Counted from the first letter of the stretch, positions 9,968 through 19,692 are shown. The stretch is 36,424 bases of DNA from Reyranella sp. (GCF_030651995.1 NZ_JAUSBN010000065.1:1-36424), one strand, 5' to 3'. Program-made: numbers and translations. Notes: generated by a model not told the origin, from the sequence alone.

Positions 9968-11254
9968 GTGCTGATCGTCACGCTGCTCATCCTCATCGGC
10001 CTGCTCGCGCTGGCCATTCCGGTTGCGGCGGCCCTGGGCGTCCTCGGCCTGTCGCTGTCGAGCATCTACTCGAAGCTGCCCTTGTCACTCGCCATGGGCG
10101 AGATCGCCTGGGGCACGTCTAACAACTTCCTGCTGGTCGCCATTCCCTTCTTCGTGCTGCTGGGCGAGATCCTGCTGCGCTCCGGCATGGCCGAGCGCAT
10201 GTACAACGCCCTGGTGCTCTGGGTGCCCTGGCTGCCCGGAGGCCTCATGCATTCCAACATCGCCTCGTGCGCCATGTTCGCGGCAACCTCGGGTTCGAGC
10301 GTCGCAACCGCCGCGACCATCGGCACGGTCGCGCTCGGGGAGGTCGAGAAGCGCGGCTACTCGGAGCGGCTGTTCCTCGGCACCATCGCGGCCGGCGGCA
10401 CGCTTGGAATCCTCATTCCGCCGTCGATCAACATGATCGTCTATGGTGTTCTGACGGAAACCTCGATCCCCAAGCTGTACCTCGCGGGATTCATTCCCGG
10501 CCTCGTGCTGGCCGCCCTGTTCAGCCTGACGGTGCTGGTGATCTGCCTCATCTGGCCGGCGATGGGCGGCAGGCCGACCTCGACGAGCTGGGCGCAGCGC
10601 ATCGCGGCCCTGCCCGACCTGATCCCGCCGCTGGTCATCTTTCTTGCCGTGATCGGCTCCATCTATGCCGGCTGGGCGACCGCCACCGAGTCGGCGGCAC
10701 TGGGCGTGATCGCCTCGATCGGTATCGCGGCGGCCTATCGGCGGCTGACGCTGCGCACGCTGCTCAACGCCTTCGAGGGAACGATGCGCACGACCGCCAT
10801 GATCATGGCGATCCTGCTCGCGGCCTACTTCCTCAACTTCGTCATCACCTCGATTGGCCTCACCGGCCAGGTGAACCGCTTCATCACCAGTCTCGGCCTC
10901 TCGAAGGTCCAGCTCCTGATCGTCGTGGTGCTCTTCTACTTCGTGCTCGGCATGTTCATGGAAACCCTGTCGATGATGGTGGCGACGGTGCCGATCATCG
11001 CGCCGATCATGATCACGGCCGGCTACGACCCGATCTGGTTCGGCATCATGATCATCATCCTGATGGAACTGGCCATGATTACGCCGCCGGTCGGCATCAA
11101 CCTCTATGTCGTCCAAGGCCTGCGCAAGAAGGGCCGGATCGACGACGTGATCATCGGCACGTCGCCCTTCGTGATCACCATGCTGCTGATGCTGGTCGTC
11201 CTGTCGATCTGGCCGCAGATTGCGCTGTGGCTGCCGCAGATGGCGGCAACCTAG
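9968..11254 (+). CDS. TRAP transporter large permease (DctM family)
   Basis: A 428-residue protein, starting with GTG at 9968, made of about 12 transmembrane helices. Family landmarks include AIPFFVLLGEILLRSGMAER, the glycine-rich TIAAGGTLGILIPPSINMI and the matching second-repeat ITPPVGINLYVVQGL. It is the Na+-coupled translocation channel of the TRAP system whose receptor and small subunit lie just upstream. The stop codon is 1 bp from that of the convergent hydantoinase gene, leaving no room for a separate terminator. Confidence 0.94.
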   Translation: MLIVTLLILIGLLALAIPVAAALGVLGLSLSSIYSKLPLSLAMGEIAWGTSNNFLLVAIPFFVLLGEILLRSGMAERMYNALVLWVPWLPGGLMHSNIASCAMFAATSGSSVATAATIGTVALGEVEKRGYSERLFLGTIAAGGTLGILIPPSINMIVYGVLTETSIPKLYLAGFIPGLVLAALFSLTVLVICLIWPAMGGRPTSTSWAQRIAALPDLIPPLVIFLAVIGSIYAGWATATESAALGVIASIGIAAAYRRLTLRTLLNAFEGTMRTTAMIMAILLAAYFLNFVITSIGLTGQVNRFITSLGLSKVQLLIVVVLFYFVLGMFMETLSMMVATVPIIAPIMITAGYDPIWFGIMIIILMELAMITPPVGINLYVVQGLRKKGRIDDVIIGTSPFVITMLLMLVVLSIWPQIALWLPQMAAT

Positions 11255-11255
11255 A

Positions 11256-13352
11256 CTAGGTCCCTGCCAGCGTAATCACGATGTTGCCGGCGCCGTCGCG
11301 CTCGGCGCGTGCGCCAGGCGGGACCACGCAGGTCGTGTCGTATTCGTCGATGATCAGCGGGCCGGTCTTGGCTTCGGCGAGATCGGCGCGACTCACGACC
11401 GGCGTGTCCATCCAGCCGTGCTTGTCGCCGAACCAGGCGCGGCGCGAGGCCTGACCCTTGGCCTCGACCCGGCTCGGCCGCACGTTCTGCGGCACGCCGC
11501 TGCCCTCGCGCAGGCCCGCGCCCACGAGCTGGATGGCGACCAGCTCGACCGGCTCGTCGGGACCGGCGCGGTGGCCATAGGTGCGCTCGTGCTCCTGCCC
11601 GAAGGCTTCCTCGAGATGCGTCACCATGCGGGCGTCGATCGGCCCGTCCGGCACCGGCACGGTGAGCTCGTAGCTCTGCCCCTTGTAGTGCAGCGCCGCG
11701 GAGCGTTTCAGCCTTGCGCTCGCGCCCGTGAAGCCTTCCTCGGCGAGCTGCGTGTCGGCCTGTCGGGCCATCGCCGTCCAGGCGCGATCGATCTCGCCGA
11801 GATCGGCCTGGCGCAGCAGGCGCCGGAAGGTTCGCGCATAGTGGTGCTCGACGTCGGCATAGAGCAGGCCGAAGGACGAGAAGAGGCCGGCCGATGGCGG
11901 CACGATCACACGCCCGATGCCCAGGGCCGCGGCCATGCCCGCTGCGAACAAGGGCCCGTTGCCGCCGAAGGCGAACAGGGAGAACTCGCGCGGATCGCGG
12001 CCGCGTTCGGTCGACACCGCCTTGATGGCGCGGATCATGTTGGAGGCCGCGATCAGGTGCGCGCCATAGGCCGCGCGCTCGACCGTCATGCCGAGGGGCC
12101 TGGCGATCTTCTCCTCGAAGGCCGCCCGCGCCTTGTCGGCGTTGAGCTTCACGGCGCCGCCCACGAGATGGCCGGGATTGATGTAGCCCAGCAGCACATT
12201 GGCGTCGGTGATGGTCGGCGTCTCGCCGCCCTTGTCGTAGCAGACCGGACCGGGGAAGGCGCCGGCGCTCTCCGGTCCCGCCTGCAGCGCGCCGCCGGGA
12301 TCGATCCAGACATGGCTGCCGCCGCCCGCGCCCACTTCGGCGAGGTCGATGGCGGGGACCTTCAAGGTGTAGCCCGCGCCGGTGAGCAGTCGCGAGCCGA
12401 TCATGATGCCCGCGCCGACGGCATATTCCTGGGCGCGCGCGACCTCGCCATCCTCGACCATCGAGGCCTTCGCGGTGGTGCCACCCATGTCGAAGGTGAT
12501 GATCTTCTCGAGCTTCTTGGCGCGGGCCAGCGCCTGCGCGCCGACCACACCGCCGGCCGGGCCCGACTCGATGATGTTCATCGGCCGCTCGGCAGCGGCG
12601 GTATCGGTGGTGAGGCCGCCGTTCGACTGCATCAGCAGCAACCGGGCGGGAATGCCGGCCCCGTCGAGTCCGCGCCGCAGCGCATGCAGGTAGGTCGCCA
12701 CGATCGGCATCACATAGGCGTTGATGACCGTGGTCGAGGTCCGCTCGTATTCCTTGATCTCGGGCAGAATCTCGCAGGAGACGCTGAGCGGCAGGTGCGG
12801 CGCCTTGCGGGCGACGATGTCGCGCAGCATCAGTTCGTGCGCCGGATTGGCGAAGGAATTCAGCAGGCAGATGGCGATCGCCTCGACCTTCTCGTCCAGC
12901 AACTCATCGACGGCGCGCTCGGCATCGGCCGGATCGAGCGCCCGATCGATCTTGCCGGCATGGTCGACGCGCTCGTCCACGACCTTGCGCAGGTAGCGCT
13001 CGACCAGCGGCTCCGGCTTGGTCCAGGCGAGATCGTAGAGCTTGGGCATGCGCAGGGTGCGGATCTCCAGCACATCGCGGAAACCCTTGGTCGTGATCAG
13101 GCCGACCCTCGCGCCCTTGTGCTCGAGGATCGCGTTCGAGGCGACCGTGGTGCCGTGGCGGATCTCCTCGATGGCGCCGCCGTCGAGCCCGGTCTCGCGG
13201 AAGACTTCGCTCAAGCCGTCGACGATCGCCTGGGCGTAGTTGCCGACGCTCGAGGAGATCTTCTTGGTGTGGATGGTGCCGTCGGAGCCCAGCAGCACGA
13301 TGTCGGTGAAGGTGCCGCCGATGTCGACACCGACGCGATAGGTCACGGTCAT
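11256..13352 (-). CDS. hydantoinase/oxoprolinase family, HyuA-type subunit
   Basis: A 698-residue ATPase-like subunit. The N-terminal acetate/sugar-kinase-like nucleotide site reads GVDIGGTFTDIVLL; a second phosphate-binding block is ITFDMGGTTAKASM. The Gly-rich GAGGGSHVWIDPGG is typical of HyuA proteins. With HyuB it forms ATP-dependent enzymes that open hydantoin or 5-oxoproline rings, or carboxylate ketones (acetone and acetophenone carboxylases). Sequence alone cannot separate these. The HyuB gene ends 5 bp before this ATG, so the pair is co-translated. The usual A-then-B order is reversed. Confidence 0.92.
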   Translation of the reverse strand: MTVTYRVGVDIGGTFTDIVLLGSDGTIHTKKISSSVGNYAQAIVDGLSEVFRETGLDGGAIEEIRHGTTVASNAILEHKGARVGLITTKGFRDVLEIRTLRMPKLYDLAWTKPEPLVERYLRKVVDERVDHAGKIDRALDPADAERAVDELLDEKVEAIAICLLNSFANPAHELMLRDIVARKAPHLPLSVSCEILPEIKEYERTSTTVINAYVMPIVATYLHALRRGLDGAGIPARLLLMQSNGGLTTDTAAAERPMNIIESGPAGGVVGAQALARAKKLEKIITFDMGGTTAKASMVEDGEVARAQEYAVGAGIMIGSRLLTGAGYTLKVPAIDLAEVGAGGGSHVWIDPGGALQAGPESAGAFPGPVCYDKGGETPTITDANVLLGYINPGHLVGGAVKLNADKARAAFEEKIARPLGMTVERAAYGAHLIAASNMIRAIKAVSTERGRDPREFSLFAFGGNGPLFAAGMAAALGIGRVIVPPSAGLFSSFGLLYADVEHHYARTFRRLLRQADLGEIDRAWTAMARQADTQLAEEGFTGASARLKRSAALHYKGQSYELTVPVPDGPIDARMVTHLEEAFGQEHERTYGHRAGPDEPVELVAIQLVGAGLREGSGVPQNVRPSRVEAKGQASRRAWFGDKHGWMDTPVVSRADLAEAKTGPLIIDEYDTTCVVPPGARAERDGAGNIVITLAGT

Positions 13353-13357
13353 GGGAG

Positions 13358-15151
13358 CTACTCCGCCGCGCGGGTGAGCAGCACCGGATCGTGCCGTTGG
13401 ACCTTGGGTATCTCCGTCCAGGCGCGCGCCTCGGCGATTTCGCCGCGACGGCGGGCCGTGGCGGCCGCATCGACCGTCCAGGACTTGGTGTCGATCACGA
13501 CGCCATAGTCTGCCAGCGCCTTGCCGGGCGAGAGAAGCTCGTTCCGCACGTCGCGCAGCACCGCGGCGGGATCGCGCTCCAGCGGATCGCCCCAGCCGCC
13601 GGCCCCGGCCAGCACGTGGCGGAAGATGTCGCCGCCCTTGACCGTCATGGTGAGCTTGGAAGGCAGCAGCCGGTTCTCGCCGTCGGGATTGAGATAGTTC
13701 TCCGAAGGTCCGCCGGGACTGCCGCCATAGAGGCCGAACGGCCGGTGGTCGCGCCGGTCGGAGCGGACCTGCAGCATGCCTTCGGCCTCGAGGAACTTGT
13801 AGTCGCGCAGGAACGGCACGCCGCCGCGATACTTGCCGGCGCCCGCCTTGTCGGCCACGAACTCGTAGGCCAGCAGCTGGATCGGCTGCTCGGCCTCGGT
13901 GACCTCGATGGAATGCGAGGCCATGTTGGCGAACATGTGCGAATTGCCGTCGAGTCCGTCGGCGAAGGGGCGGGCGCCCCAGGCGCCGCAGGTGAAATCG
14001 ACATAGACGAAGGGCTTCCGCGCCGAATCGTAGCCGCCGATCGAGATGCCGGTGTTGCCGCCGTCGCCCGCCGCCTTCACGCGATCGGGCAGCATCATGG
14101 CGAGCGCGCCGAACATGCAGTCGGTCATGCGGAAGCCGGTCAGGCCGCGCGCCGCGCAGGCCGCCGGCAGCACGCCGTTGCCCACGGTGCCCGGTGGGCA
14201 GATCACTTCTATGGCGCGAAAGACGCCTTCGTTGTTGGGGATGCCGGGCGGCAGCACCGAGCGCACGCCGGTGTAGGAGGCGGCCTTGGTGAAGCTCAGC
14301 GTGTTGTTGATCGCGCCCTTGACCTGCGGGCTGGTGCCGGTCCAGTCGACCACCATGTGGCCGCCCTTCTTGGTGAGGGTGACGAACAGGCGGATCGGTT
14401 TGCCGTAGTCGACGCCGTCATCGTCTATCCAGTCCTCGAAGCTCCACTGGCCGTCCGGCAGCTCCTGGATCGCCGCCCGCGTCAGCCGCTCGGCATAGTC
14501 GATGACCTCGTTGAGATAGAACTTCGTCTCCTCTGCCCCGTGGCGGGCGACCAGCTCGGCGAATTGCTTCTCGCCGATATGGCAGGCCGCGAGCTGGGCC
14601 CGCAGGTCGCCGAACAGCTGGACGGGCAGGCGGACGTTCTTCTCGATGAACGTCATGATGGTCTTGTTGAGGACGCCCTTGTCGTAGAGCTTCATCGGCG
14701 CGATGCGCAGGCCTTCGGCGTAGATCTCCGTCGAGTCCGAGGCGTTCGAGCCGGCGACCCGGCCACCGACGTCGATGTGGTGGCAGACCGTGCAGGCGAA
14801 GGCCAGCCGCTCGCCCTCGTGAAACAGCGGCTTGATCACGAAGATGTCGGGCAGGTGCATGCCACCGTCGAACGGATCGTTCATGATGAAGACGTCGCCC
14901 TCCGCCATGTCGTCACTAAAGTGACGCATGATGGATTCCATGGCGGTCGGCACCGAGCCGAGATGCCCCGGCAGGGTCAGGCCCTGGGCGGCGAGCTTGC
15001 CATTGGCATCAGCGAAGCCCGTCGAATAGTCCATATTGTCCTTGAGCACGCCGGAATAGGTCGTCCGGAAGACGGTGAGCGCCATCTCGTCGGCGATCGA
15101 GAAAATGGCGTTCTTGAAGAGCTCCAACGCGATCGGATCGGACACCGGCAC
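13358..15151 (-). CDS. hydantoinase B/oxoprolinase family, HyuB-type subunit
   Basis: A 597-residue partner of the downstream HyuA. I start it at GTG 15151 because a GGGAGGA site lies 7 nt upstream and the family-typical opening SDPIALELFKNAI follows at once. Other conserved blocks are ADEMALTVFRTTYSG, MNDPFDGGMHLPD and CHHIDVGGRV, holding the candidate metal ligands. HyuB carries the ring-opening or acyl-transfer site while HyuA supplies ATP chemistry. The pair ends against a TRAP importer gene, so the imported solute is a candidate substrate. Confidence 0.92.
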   Translation of the reverse strand: MPVSDPIALELFKNAIFSIADEMALTVFRTTYSGVLKDNMDYSTGFADANGKLAAQGLTLPGHLGSVPTAMESIMRHFSDDMAEGDVFIMNDPFDGGMHLPDIFVIKPLFHEGERLAFACTVCHHIDVGGRVAGSNASDSTEIYAEGLRIAPMKLYDKGVLNKTIMTFIEKNVRLPVQLFGDLRAQLAACHIGEKQFAELVARHGAEETKFYLNEVIDYAERLTRAAIQELPDGQWSFEDWIDDDGVDYGKPIRLFVTLTKKGGHMVVDWTGTSPQVKGAINNTLSFTKAASYTGVRSVLPPGIPNNEGVFRAIEVICPPGTVGNGVLPAACAARGLTGFRMTDCMFGALAMMLPDRVKAAGDGGNTGISIGGYDSARKPFVYVDFTCGAWGARPFADGLDGNSHMFANMASHSIEVTEAEQPIQLLAYEFVADKAGAGKYRGGVPFLRDYKFLEAEGMLQVRSDRRDHRPFGLYGGSPGGPSENYLNPDGENRLLPSKLTMTVKGGDIFRHVLAGAGGWGDPLERDPAAVLRDVRNELLSPGKALADYGVVIDTKSWTVDAAATARRRGEIAEARAWTEIPKVQRHDPVLLTRAAE

Positions 15152-15331
15152 TTCGTCTTCCTCCCGGAACTTGCAGCCGTCATTTGGCGAGCCTCGCCAT
15201 GCAATTTGCAAGCCGTCCGCCCGTCGATTCTTGCGCCACGCGCGTCCAGAAGCGGAATTCGAAGAGTTGATCGGGAGAATTCACCGGCTTCGCGCTAGAT
15301 TGGCTCGTTCTGTTTCTGAAGAGAGTGTCTC

Positions 15332-16546
15332 ATGTCCAAGATCAAGATCGCTCTCGCCTGCCAGGGCGGCGGCAGCCAGACCGCCTTCACGGCCGGGGCC
15401 TTGAAGGCGCTCTGCCAGGCCCAAGGTCAGGGCCGGCTGAAGGACGAGTTCGAGTTCGTCGCCATCAGCGGCACCTCGGGGGGCGCCGTTTGTGCCACCC
15501 TGCTCTGGTATTCGTTCATGAAGGGCGAGCGACCGGTCTGGAAGCGCATGATGGATTTCTGGGAGGAAAACACCGCCCAGGGCCCGGTCGAGCACGCGAT
15601 CAACCGGTTCATCGTCGAATCGGTGCGGCTGGTGAATGCCGGCATGATGCCGACCCTGCAGCTCAGCCCGTCCTCGCCGGTCATGCAGTCGATGATGGAG
15701 TTCATGACCACGGGGCAGCGCATGGGCTTCTCCGATTTCCGCGGGCTGCTGGAGAAGCACATCGACTTCGCCGAGATCGCCTCCTGGGGGCCGAAGCCGC
15801 AGCGCCCGGTGCTCATGCTGGGTGCTGCGAATATCACCAGCGGCGCGCTCGCCAAGTTCGTGTCGGCGCGCGAGGCGATCCGGGTCGAGCACGTTCTGGC
15901 CTCCTGCGCCGTGCCAAACATCTTCCCCGCCGTGCCGATCGGAGAGGATGCCTACTGGGACGGGCTGTTCTCGGACAACCCGCCGGTCGAGGAACTGCTT
16001 CGTCCGCGCTCGGTCGGCGAGGCCAACATTCCCGACGAGATCTGGCTGATCAAGATCAATCCCACGGCCAGCCGGCGGGTGCCCGTGAAGCCGGGCGAGA
16101 TCATCGACCGGCGCAATCAGCTGGAGGGCAACATCTCGCTGTTCCAGCAGCTCGGGCACCTCGAGTTCATGAACGACCTGATCCTCGCCGACGCCTTCCG
16201 GCCGGAGTTCCTCAGCCGTTTCGACATCAAGGCGCCGGTCCGCATTCCGAAGTCGTTCCACACCGATGGCGCCAAGCCCTACCACATCCCCTGCATCGAG
16301 ATGCCGGTCGAGCTTCAGGACCTTCTCGACTACGAAGGCAAGATCGATCGCGGCTCGGAGAATATCGGACGGTTGATCGCCGAGGGCGAAAAGGCGGCCG
16401 AGGTCTTCCTGCGGGAGCGTGCAGAGGCCGTCGGCGCGTCGTCCCTGGGCGAAAGCCAGACCGCCGGGCAGGCCGCGCCGAACGGTGACGGGTTCGGCGA
16501 ACTCCCGCTGTCGCGCTGGCGTGACCCGCCGGTTCGCCCGGAGTGA
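15332..16546 (+). CDS. patatin-like phospholipase family protein
   Basis: A 404-residue lipid acyl hydrolase with the Ser-Asp dyad of patatins. The oxyanion loop is CQGGGSQTAF (10-19), the nucleophile elbow is GTSGG with Ser49, and the partner Asp210 lies in the DG motif of YWDGLFSDNPP. No signal peptide or membrane segment is seen, so it is probably cytoplasmic. It is divergent from hyuB and stops 3 bp from the convergent Bug gene. The oxyanion loop has QGGGSQ in place of the common GGGxKG, as in a subset of bacterial patatins. The lipid substrate is unknown. Confidence 0.9.
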   Translation: MSKIKIALACQGGGSQTAFTAGALKALCQAQGQGRLKDEFEFVAISGTSGGAVCATLLWYSFMKGERPVWKRMMDFWEENTAQGPVEHAINRFIVESVRLVNAGMMPTLQLSPSSPVMQSMMEFMTTGQRMGFSDFRGLLEKHIDFAEIASWGPKPQRPVLMLGAANITSGALAKFVSAREAIRVEHVLASCAVPNIFPAVPIGEDAYWDGLFSDNPPVEELLRPRSVGEANIPDEIWLIKINPTASRRVPVKPGEIIDRRNQLEGNISLFQQLGHLEFMNDLILADAFRPEFLSRFDIKAPVRIPKSFHTDGAKPYHIPCIEMPVELQDLLDYEGKIDRGSENIGRLIAEGEKAAEVFLRERAEAVGASSLGESQTAGQAAPNGDGFGELPLSRWRDPPVRPE

Positions 16547-16549
16547 TGC

Positions 16550-17530
16550 CTACTGGGGCTCGATCCTCGCGATCTTGACATAATCGGCCCACTTGGCGCG
16601 CTCCTCGCGGTCCTGCTGGGCGCATTGCTCGAGCGTGAGCGCCTTGGCGGTAAGAGCGAACTCGGTGGTCAGGCGCTTGTTGTTCTCGGGCGAGGTGATG
16701 GCCTCGTTGATCAGCGTGTTCAGCCGCTGCTGGATCGGCAGCGGCGTCGCCTTCGGCACCGCGATGGCCAGGAAGCCCGAGGTCGTGAAGCCGGGGAAGG
16801 TTTCGGCGAGGGTCGGCACGTCGGGATAGAGCGGGCTGCGACTGGCAAGCGAAATGGCGAGCGGCCGCGCCTTCTTGTCGACGACCTGGCCGCGGGCAGC
16901 CGTGAGATCGACGAACATGAAGTTGATGGCGCCGCCGTAGAGGTCGTTCCAGGCGTTGCCGATCGCCTTGTAGCCGACCCCCTGCCAGTCGACGCCGGCG
17001 CGCTTGGCCAGCACCTCGGCCGGGACCTGCGAGCTGGCGTTGAAGTAGCCGAAGTTGAGCTTGCCCGGGTTCGCCTTCGCATAGGCAAGCAGGTCGGCCA
17101 GGGTCTTGTACGGGCCGTCGGCCGGCACCACGAGGAAAGTGCCGGAGGAGCCGATGATGCCGACGACGGAAAAGTCCTTCTCCGGGTCGTAGCCCGGGTT
17201 CTTGTACATGTGGACGTTGGCGGCGTTGGTCGAGGTCGTGGCCAGCATCAGCGTATAGCCGTCCGGCGGTGCGACCTTCACCGACATGGCGCCCACGATC
17301 CCATTGGCGCCCGGCTTGTTCTCGACGATGAAGGGCTGGCCGGTCTTCTCCTCGATGTACTTGCCGACCAGGCGCGCCGTGATGTCGCCCGAGCCGCCGG
17401 GCGCAAACGGCACGATGATTCGTATGGCCTTGTTTGGATAAGTTTCGGTCTGCGCAGCGGCGGGCAGGGCTGCGAGCAGGGGAAGGGCGAAGAGGCTGCG
17501 GCGAGACAGCGAGGTGCGGAATGTGTCCAT
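16550..17530 (-). CDS. tripartite tricarboxylate transporter receptor (Bug/TctC family)
   Basis: A 326-residue periplasmic binding protein. The signal region has a twin-arginine-like LSRRSLFAL before a hydrophobic core ending at AAAQ. Family marks: YPNKAIRIIVPFAPGG, the pair of conserved loops around VENKPGANGIVG and ATTSTNAANVHMY, and the late KARPLAISLASRSP. Bug proteins bind carboxylates and amides. No TctA or TctB membrane subunits are nearby, as is usual for orphan Bug receptors. It is divergent from the CoA-transferase gene (66 bp apart), which suggests joint use. Confidence 0.92.
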   Translation of the reverse strand: MDTFRTSLSRRSLFALPLLAALPAAAQTETYPNKAIRIIVPFAPGGSGDITARLVGKYIEEKTGQPFIVENKPGANGIVGAMSVKVAPPDGYTLMLATTSTNAANVHMYKNPGYDPEKDFSVVGIIGSSGTFLVVPADGPYKTLADLLAYAKANPGKLNFGYFNASSQVPAEVLAKRAGVDWQGVGYKAIGNAWNDLYGGAINFMFVDLTAARGQVVDKKARPLAISLASRSPLYPDVPTLAETFPGFTTSGFLAIAVPKATPLPIQQRLNTLINEAITSPENNKRLTTEFALTAKALTLEQCAQQDREERAKWADYVKIARIEPQ

Positions 17531-17596
17531 GGGAGTGGAGTTTAACGCATGCGCATCGGATGGACAGCGCGCCGCTTGCAGCCCTACCTTGCGTCC

Positions 17597-18805
17597 ATGT
17601 CACAATCAGGTCGGCCGCCGCTGGACGGCATTCGCGTCATCGATTTCTCCCGCGTGATCGCGGGACCCATGTGCACCCAGATGCTCTCGGACATGGGCGC
17701 CGAGGTGATCAAGATCGAGAATCCCGATGGCGGCGACGACACGCGCAAGGGCGCCGGCCCGCGCGCCGGCGGGTCCGACGGCGAGAGCCACTTCTTCATG
17801 ACCTACAACAGGGGCAAGAAGAGCGTCGCTCTGGACTTCACCAAGCCCGACGGCCAGGCGATCGTGCACAAGCTCCTCGCCGGCGCCGACGTGCTGGTCG
17901 AGAACTTCCGCCCGGGTGTCCTGAAGAAGTATGGCTTCGACTATGCCAGCGTCGCGGCGAAGTACCCGAAGCTGATCTATCTCTCGATTTCGGCCTATGG
18001 GCAGACCGGGCCCTTGTCGGACCGGCCGGGCTACGATCCCGTGCTGCAGGCCGAGTCGGGCATGATGAGCGTCAACGGCGAGGCCAACGGCGAGGGCCTG
18101 CGTCATGCGATTGCCATCGTCGACACGATGACGGCGATCCACTCGGTGGCGGCGGTCAACGCCGCGCTCTATGCGCGGCGCGACACCGGGAAGGGCCAGC
18201 ACATCGATCTCGCCCTCTACGATACGGCGCTCGTTTCGCTGGGCAACATGGGCTCCTACTATCTGATCGGCGGCGAGCAGCCGCGGCGTGCCGGTAACGG
18301 GCACTTTGCCTCGGCGCCCAACAGTTCGTTCGAGACCGCGAATGGCAAGATTTACATGGCGGTGGCGAACCAGAAGCTGTTCGGCGACACCTGCAAGGCA
18401 CTAGGCCATCCCGAGTGGCTGACCGATCCGCGCTTCGACACGGTCGCCAATCGCGTGGCCAACAAGCCCGAGCTGACGCGCCTGATGGAAGAGGTGCTGA
18501 CGACCGACACCAAGGAGAACTGGGCGCAGAAGCTGCGCCACCTGCCGGCCGGCCCGATCCGCACCATGAAGGAGGCGCTGGACGAGCCGGAAGTGAAGCG
18601 CCGCGGCATGCTGAAGACCTACAGGCACAGCCGCGTCGGCGACGTGCCGCTGATCGGATCGAACTTCCACTTCTCCGACACGCCGGTCGACGACACGCGC
18701 CCACCGCCGGCGCTGGGCGAGCATACCGATCAGGTGCTCAAGGAACTGGCGGGCCTCGGCGCGGCGGAGATCGCCAGCTTGCGGGAAAAGAAGGTCGTCG
18801 GCTGA
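17597..18805 (+). CDS. CaiB/BaiF family class III CoA-transferase
   Basis: A 402-residue enzyme that moves CoA between carboxylic acids. I start at ATG 17597 (MSQSGRPPLDG), which places the family opening GIRVIDFSRVIAGPM at the normal distance; the upstream in-frame ATG would add an unconserved leader. Seen motifs: the N-terminal Rossmann part with GAEVIKIENPDGGD, YLSISAYGQTGP, and the probable catalytic Asp176 in AIVDTMTA, equivalent to Asp169 of formyl-CoA transferase. RDTGKGQHIDLALYD follows. It would activate an imported acid for degradation. The acid is not known. Confidence 0.93.
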   Translation: MSQSGRPPLDGIRVIDFSRVIAGPMCTQMLSDMGAEVIKIENPDGGDDTRKGAGPRAGGSDGESHFFMTYNRGKKSVALDFTKPDGQAIVHKLLAGADVLVENFRPGVLKKYGFDYASVAAKYPKLIYLSISAYGQTGPLSDRPGYDPVLQAESGMMSVNGEANGEGLRHAIAIVDTMTAIHSVAAVNAALYARRDTGKGQHIDLALYDTALVSLGNMGSYYLIGGEQPRRAGNGHFASAPNSSFETANGKIYMAVANQKLFGDTCKALGHPEWLTDPRFDTVANRVANKPELTRLMEEVLTTDTKENWAQKLRHLPAGPIRTMKEALDEPEVKRRGMLKTYRHSRVGDVPLIGSNFHFSDTPVDDTRPPPALGEHTDQVLKELAGLGAAEIASLREKKVVG

Positions 18806-18811
18806 AGTTTC

Positions 18812-18926
18812 ACGTCGTCCTGAGCGCAGTGAAGGACCTCACGGAACGATCAGACGACGCCTTGGCTGATGCGGGATCCTTCGCCTTCGGCTCCGGAGCG
18901 GGGGTTACCCCGCTCGCGATGACGGG
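18812..18926. repeat. palindromic intergenic repeat
   Basis: The space between the CoA-transferase and the hydrolase opens with CGTCGTCCTGAGCGCAG plus TGAAGGACC and ends with GGATCCTTCGCC and CTCGCGATGACG. These are imperfect inverse copies of the 'TCATCCTGAGCG...AAGGATC' unit common between alphaproteobacterial genes. Inside is a 7-bp hairpin AGCGGGG-GTTA-CCCCGCT at 18897-18914. It lies between converging genes and may serve as a transcript end for either. Confidence 0.6.
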
Positions 18927-18931
18927 AATCC

Positions 18932-19648
18932 TCACCTGTCGAGCCAGGTCTTCAGGATCAGGTTGGTCTCCTCGGGCTTCTCCATCGTGACGAGATGGCC
19001 GCACTGTTCGACGACCACGAGTGCGGCCGCCGGGATGGCCTTGGCGATCTCCTCGGAAAGGACCAAGGGCGTTGCCGCGTCGTCGCGGCCGCAGACGACG
19101 ATCGTCGGGCACTTGATTCTCGGCAGGTCGGGCCGCCGGTCGGTGCGGATCGCCGCCAGCTCTTCCTGGCGCTTGTAGATCTCGACGCCGATCTCGCCGC
19201 ACATCGTCATCACCTCGTCGACCAGCGCCTTGTCGGGCAGCCGATAGGCCGGGATGAAGCGCGTCATCTGCATGCCGAGGACCAGCTCGAAACGGCCTTC
19301 CTCGGCGAGGCGGATGCGAGCGCGGCGGATCGCGCGCTCGGCCTCGCTCTGGCTCCTCATGCCGGTGTCGAGCAGCGCGAGCTTGGTCACGCGCTCGGCG
19401 GCAAACTGCATGATCTCGACCGCCAGCATGCCACCCAACGACAGGCCGGCCAGCGCGAACTTCTCCGCGGGCATCTGGTCGACGACCCAGCGCGCGGCGC
19501 TCTCCCAACTGTCCCAGATGGAGAGCGGCGCCGTGCGCCAGTCCGGCACGACGATCTCGGCCTGGCTCGAAAGGGCGGCAACCTGCGCCGCGAACAGGCG
19601 CGGCGAGCACAGTACGCCGGGAACGAGCAGCAAGGGTGTCCTGGTCAT
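18932..19648 (-). CDS. alpha/beta hydrolase
   Basis: A 238-residue cytoplasmic hydrolase. ATG 19648 follows a GGAGGA site by 5-6 nt. The nucleophile elbow is GLSLGG (Ser70), the acid is in CGRDDAATP, and the His is in EQCGHLVTMEKPEE. Together they form a complete Ser-Asp-His triad. The oxyanion region PGVLCSPRLF resembles small esterases and enol-lactonases of this fold. It is divergent from a cyclase-family gene, with a palindrome between them, and may share a pathway with it and the CoA-transferase. The substrate is undetermined. Confidence 0.88.
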   Translation of the reverse strand: MTRTPLLLVPGVLCSPRLFAAQVAALSSQAEIVVPDWRTAPLSIWDSWESAARWVVDQMPAEKFALAGLSLGGMLAVEIMQFAAERVTKLALLDTGMRSQSEAERAIRRARIRLAEEGRFELVLGMQMTRFIPAYRLPDKALVDEVMTMCGEIGVEIYKRQEELAAIRTDRRPDLPRIKCPTIVVCGRDDAATPLVLSEEIAKAIPAAALVVVEQCGHLVTMEKPEETNLILKTWLDR

Positions 19649-19673
19649 GTCTTTCCTCCGGGGCGAAGCGTAG

Positions 19674-19692
19674 CGCAGACGATTCGTCTGCG
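19674..19692. promoter_or_regulatory. near-perfect palindrome in divergent intergenic region
   Basis: CGCAGACGA-T-TCGTCTGCG gives 9-bp arms around one base, in the 102-bp gap between the hydrolase and cyclase starts. It could be an operator for a dimeric regulator of both genes, or a piece of an intergenic repeat. No regulator gene lies beside it, so I cannot decide. Confidence 0.35.

Noticed and set aside
11220..13508. Very long plus-strand open frame (762 codons) over the hydantoinase gene
   Set aside because: It is the antisense shadow of HyuA in GC-rich DNA; it lacks recognisable domains, while the minus strand carries clear family motifs.
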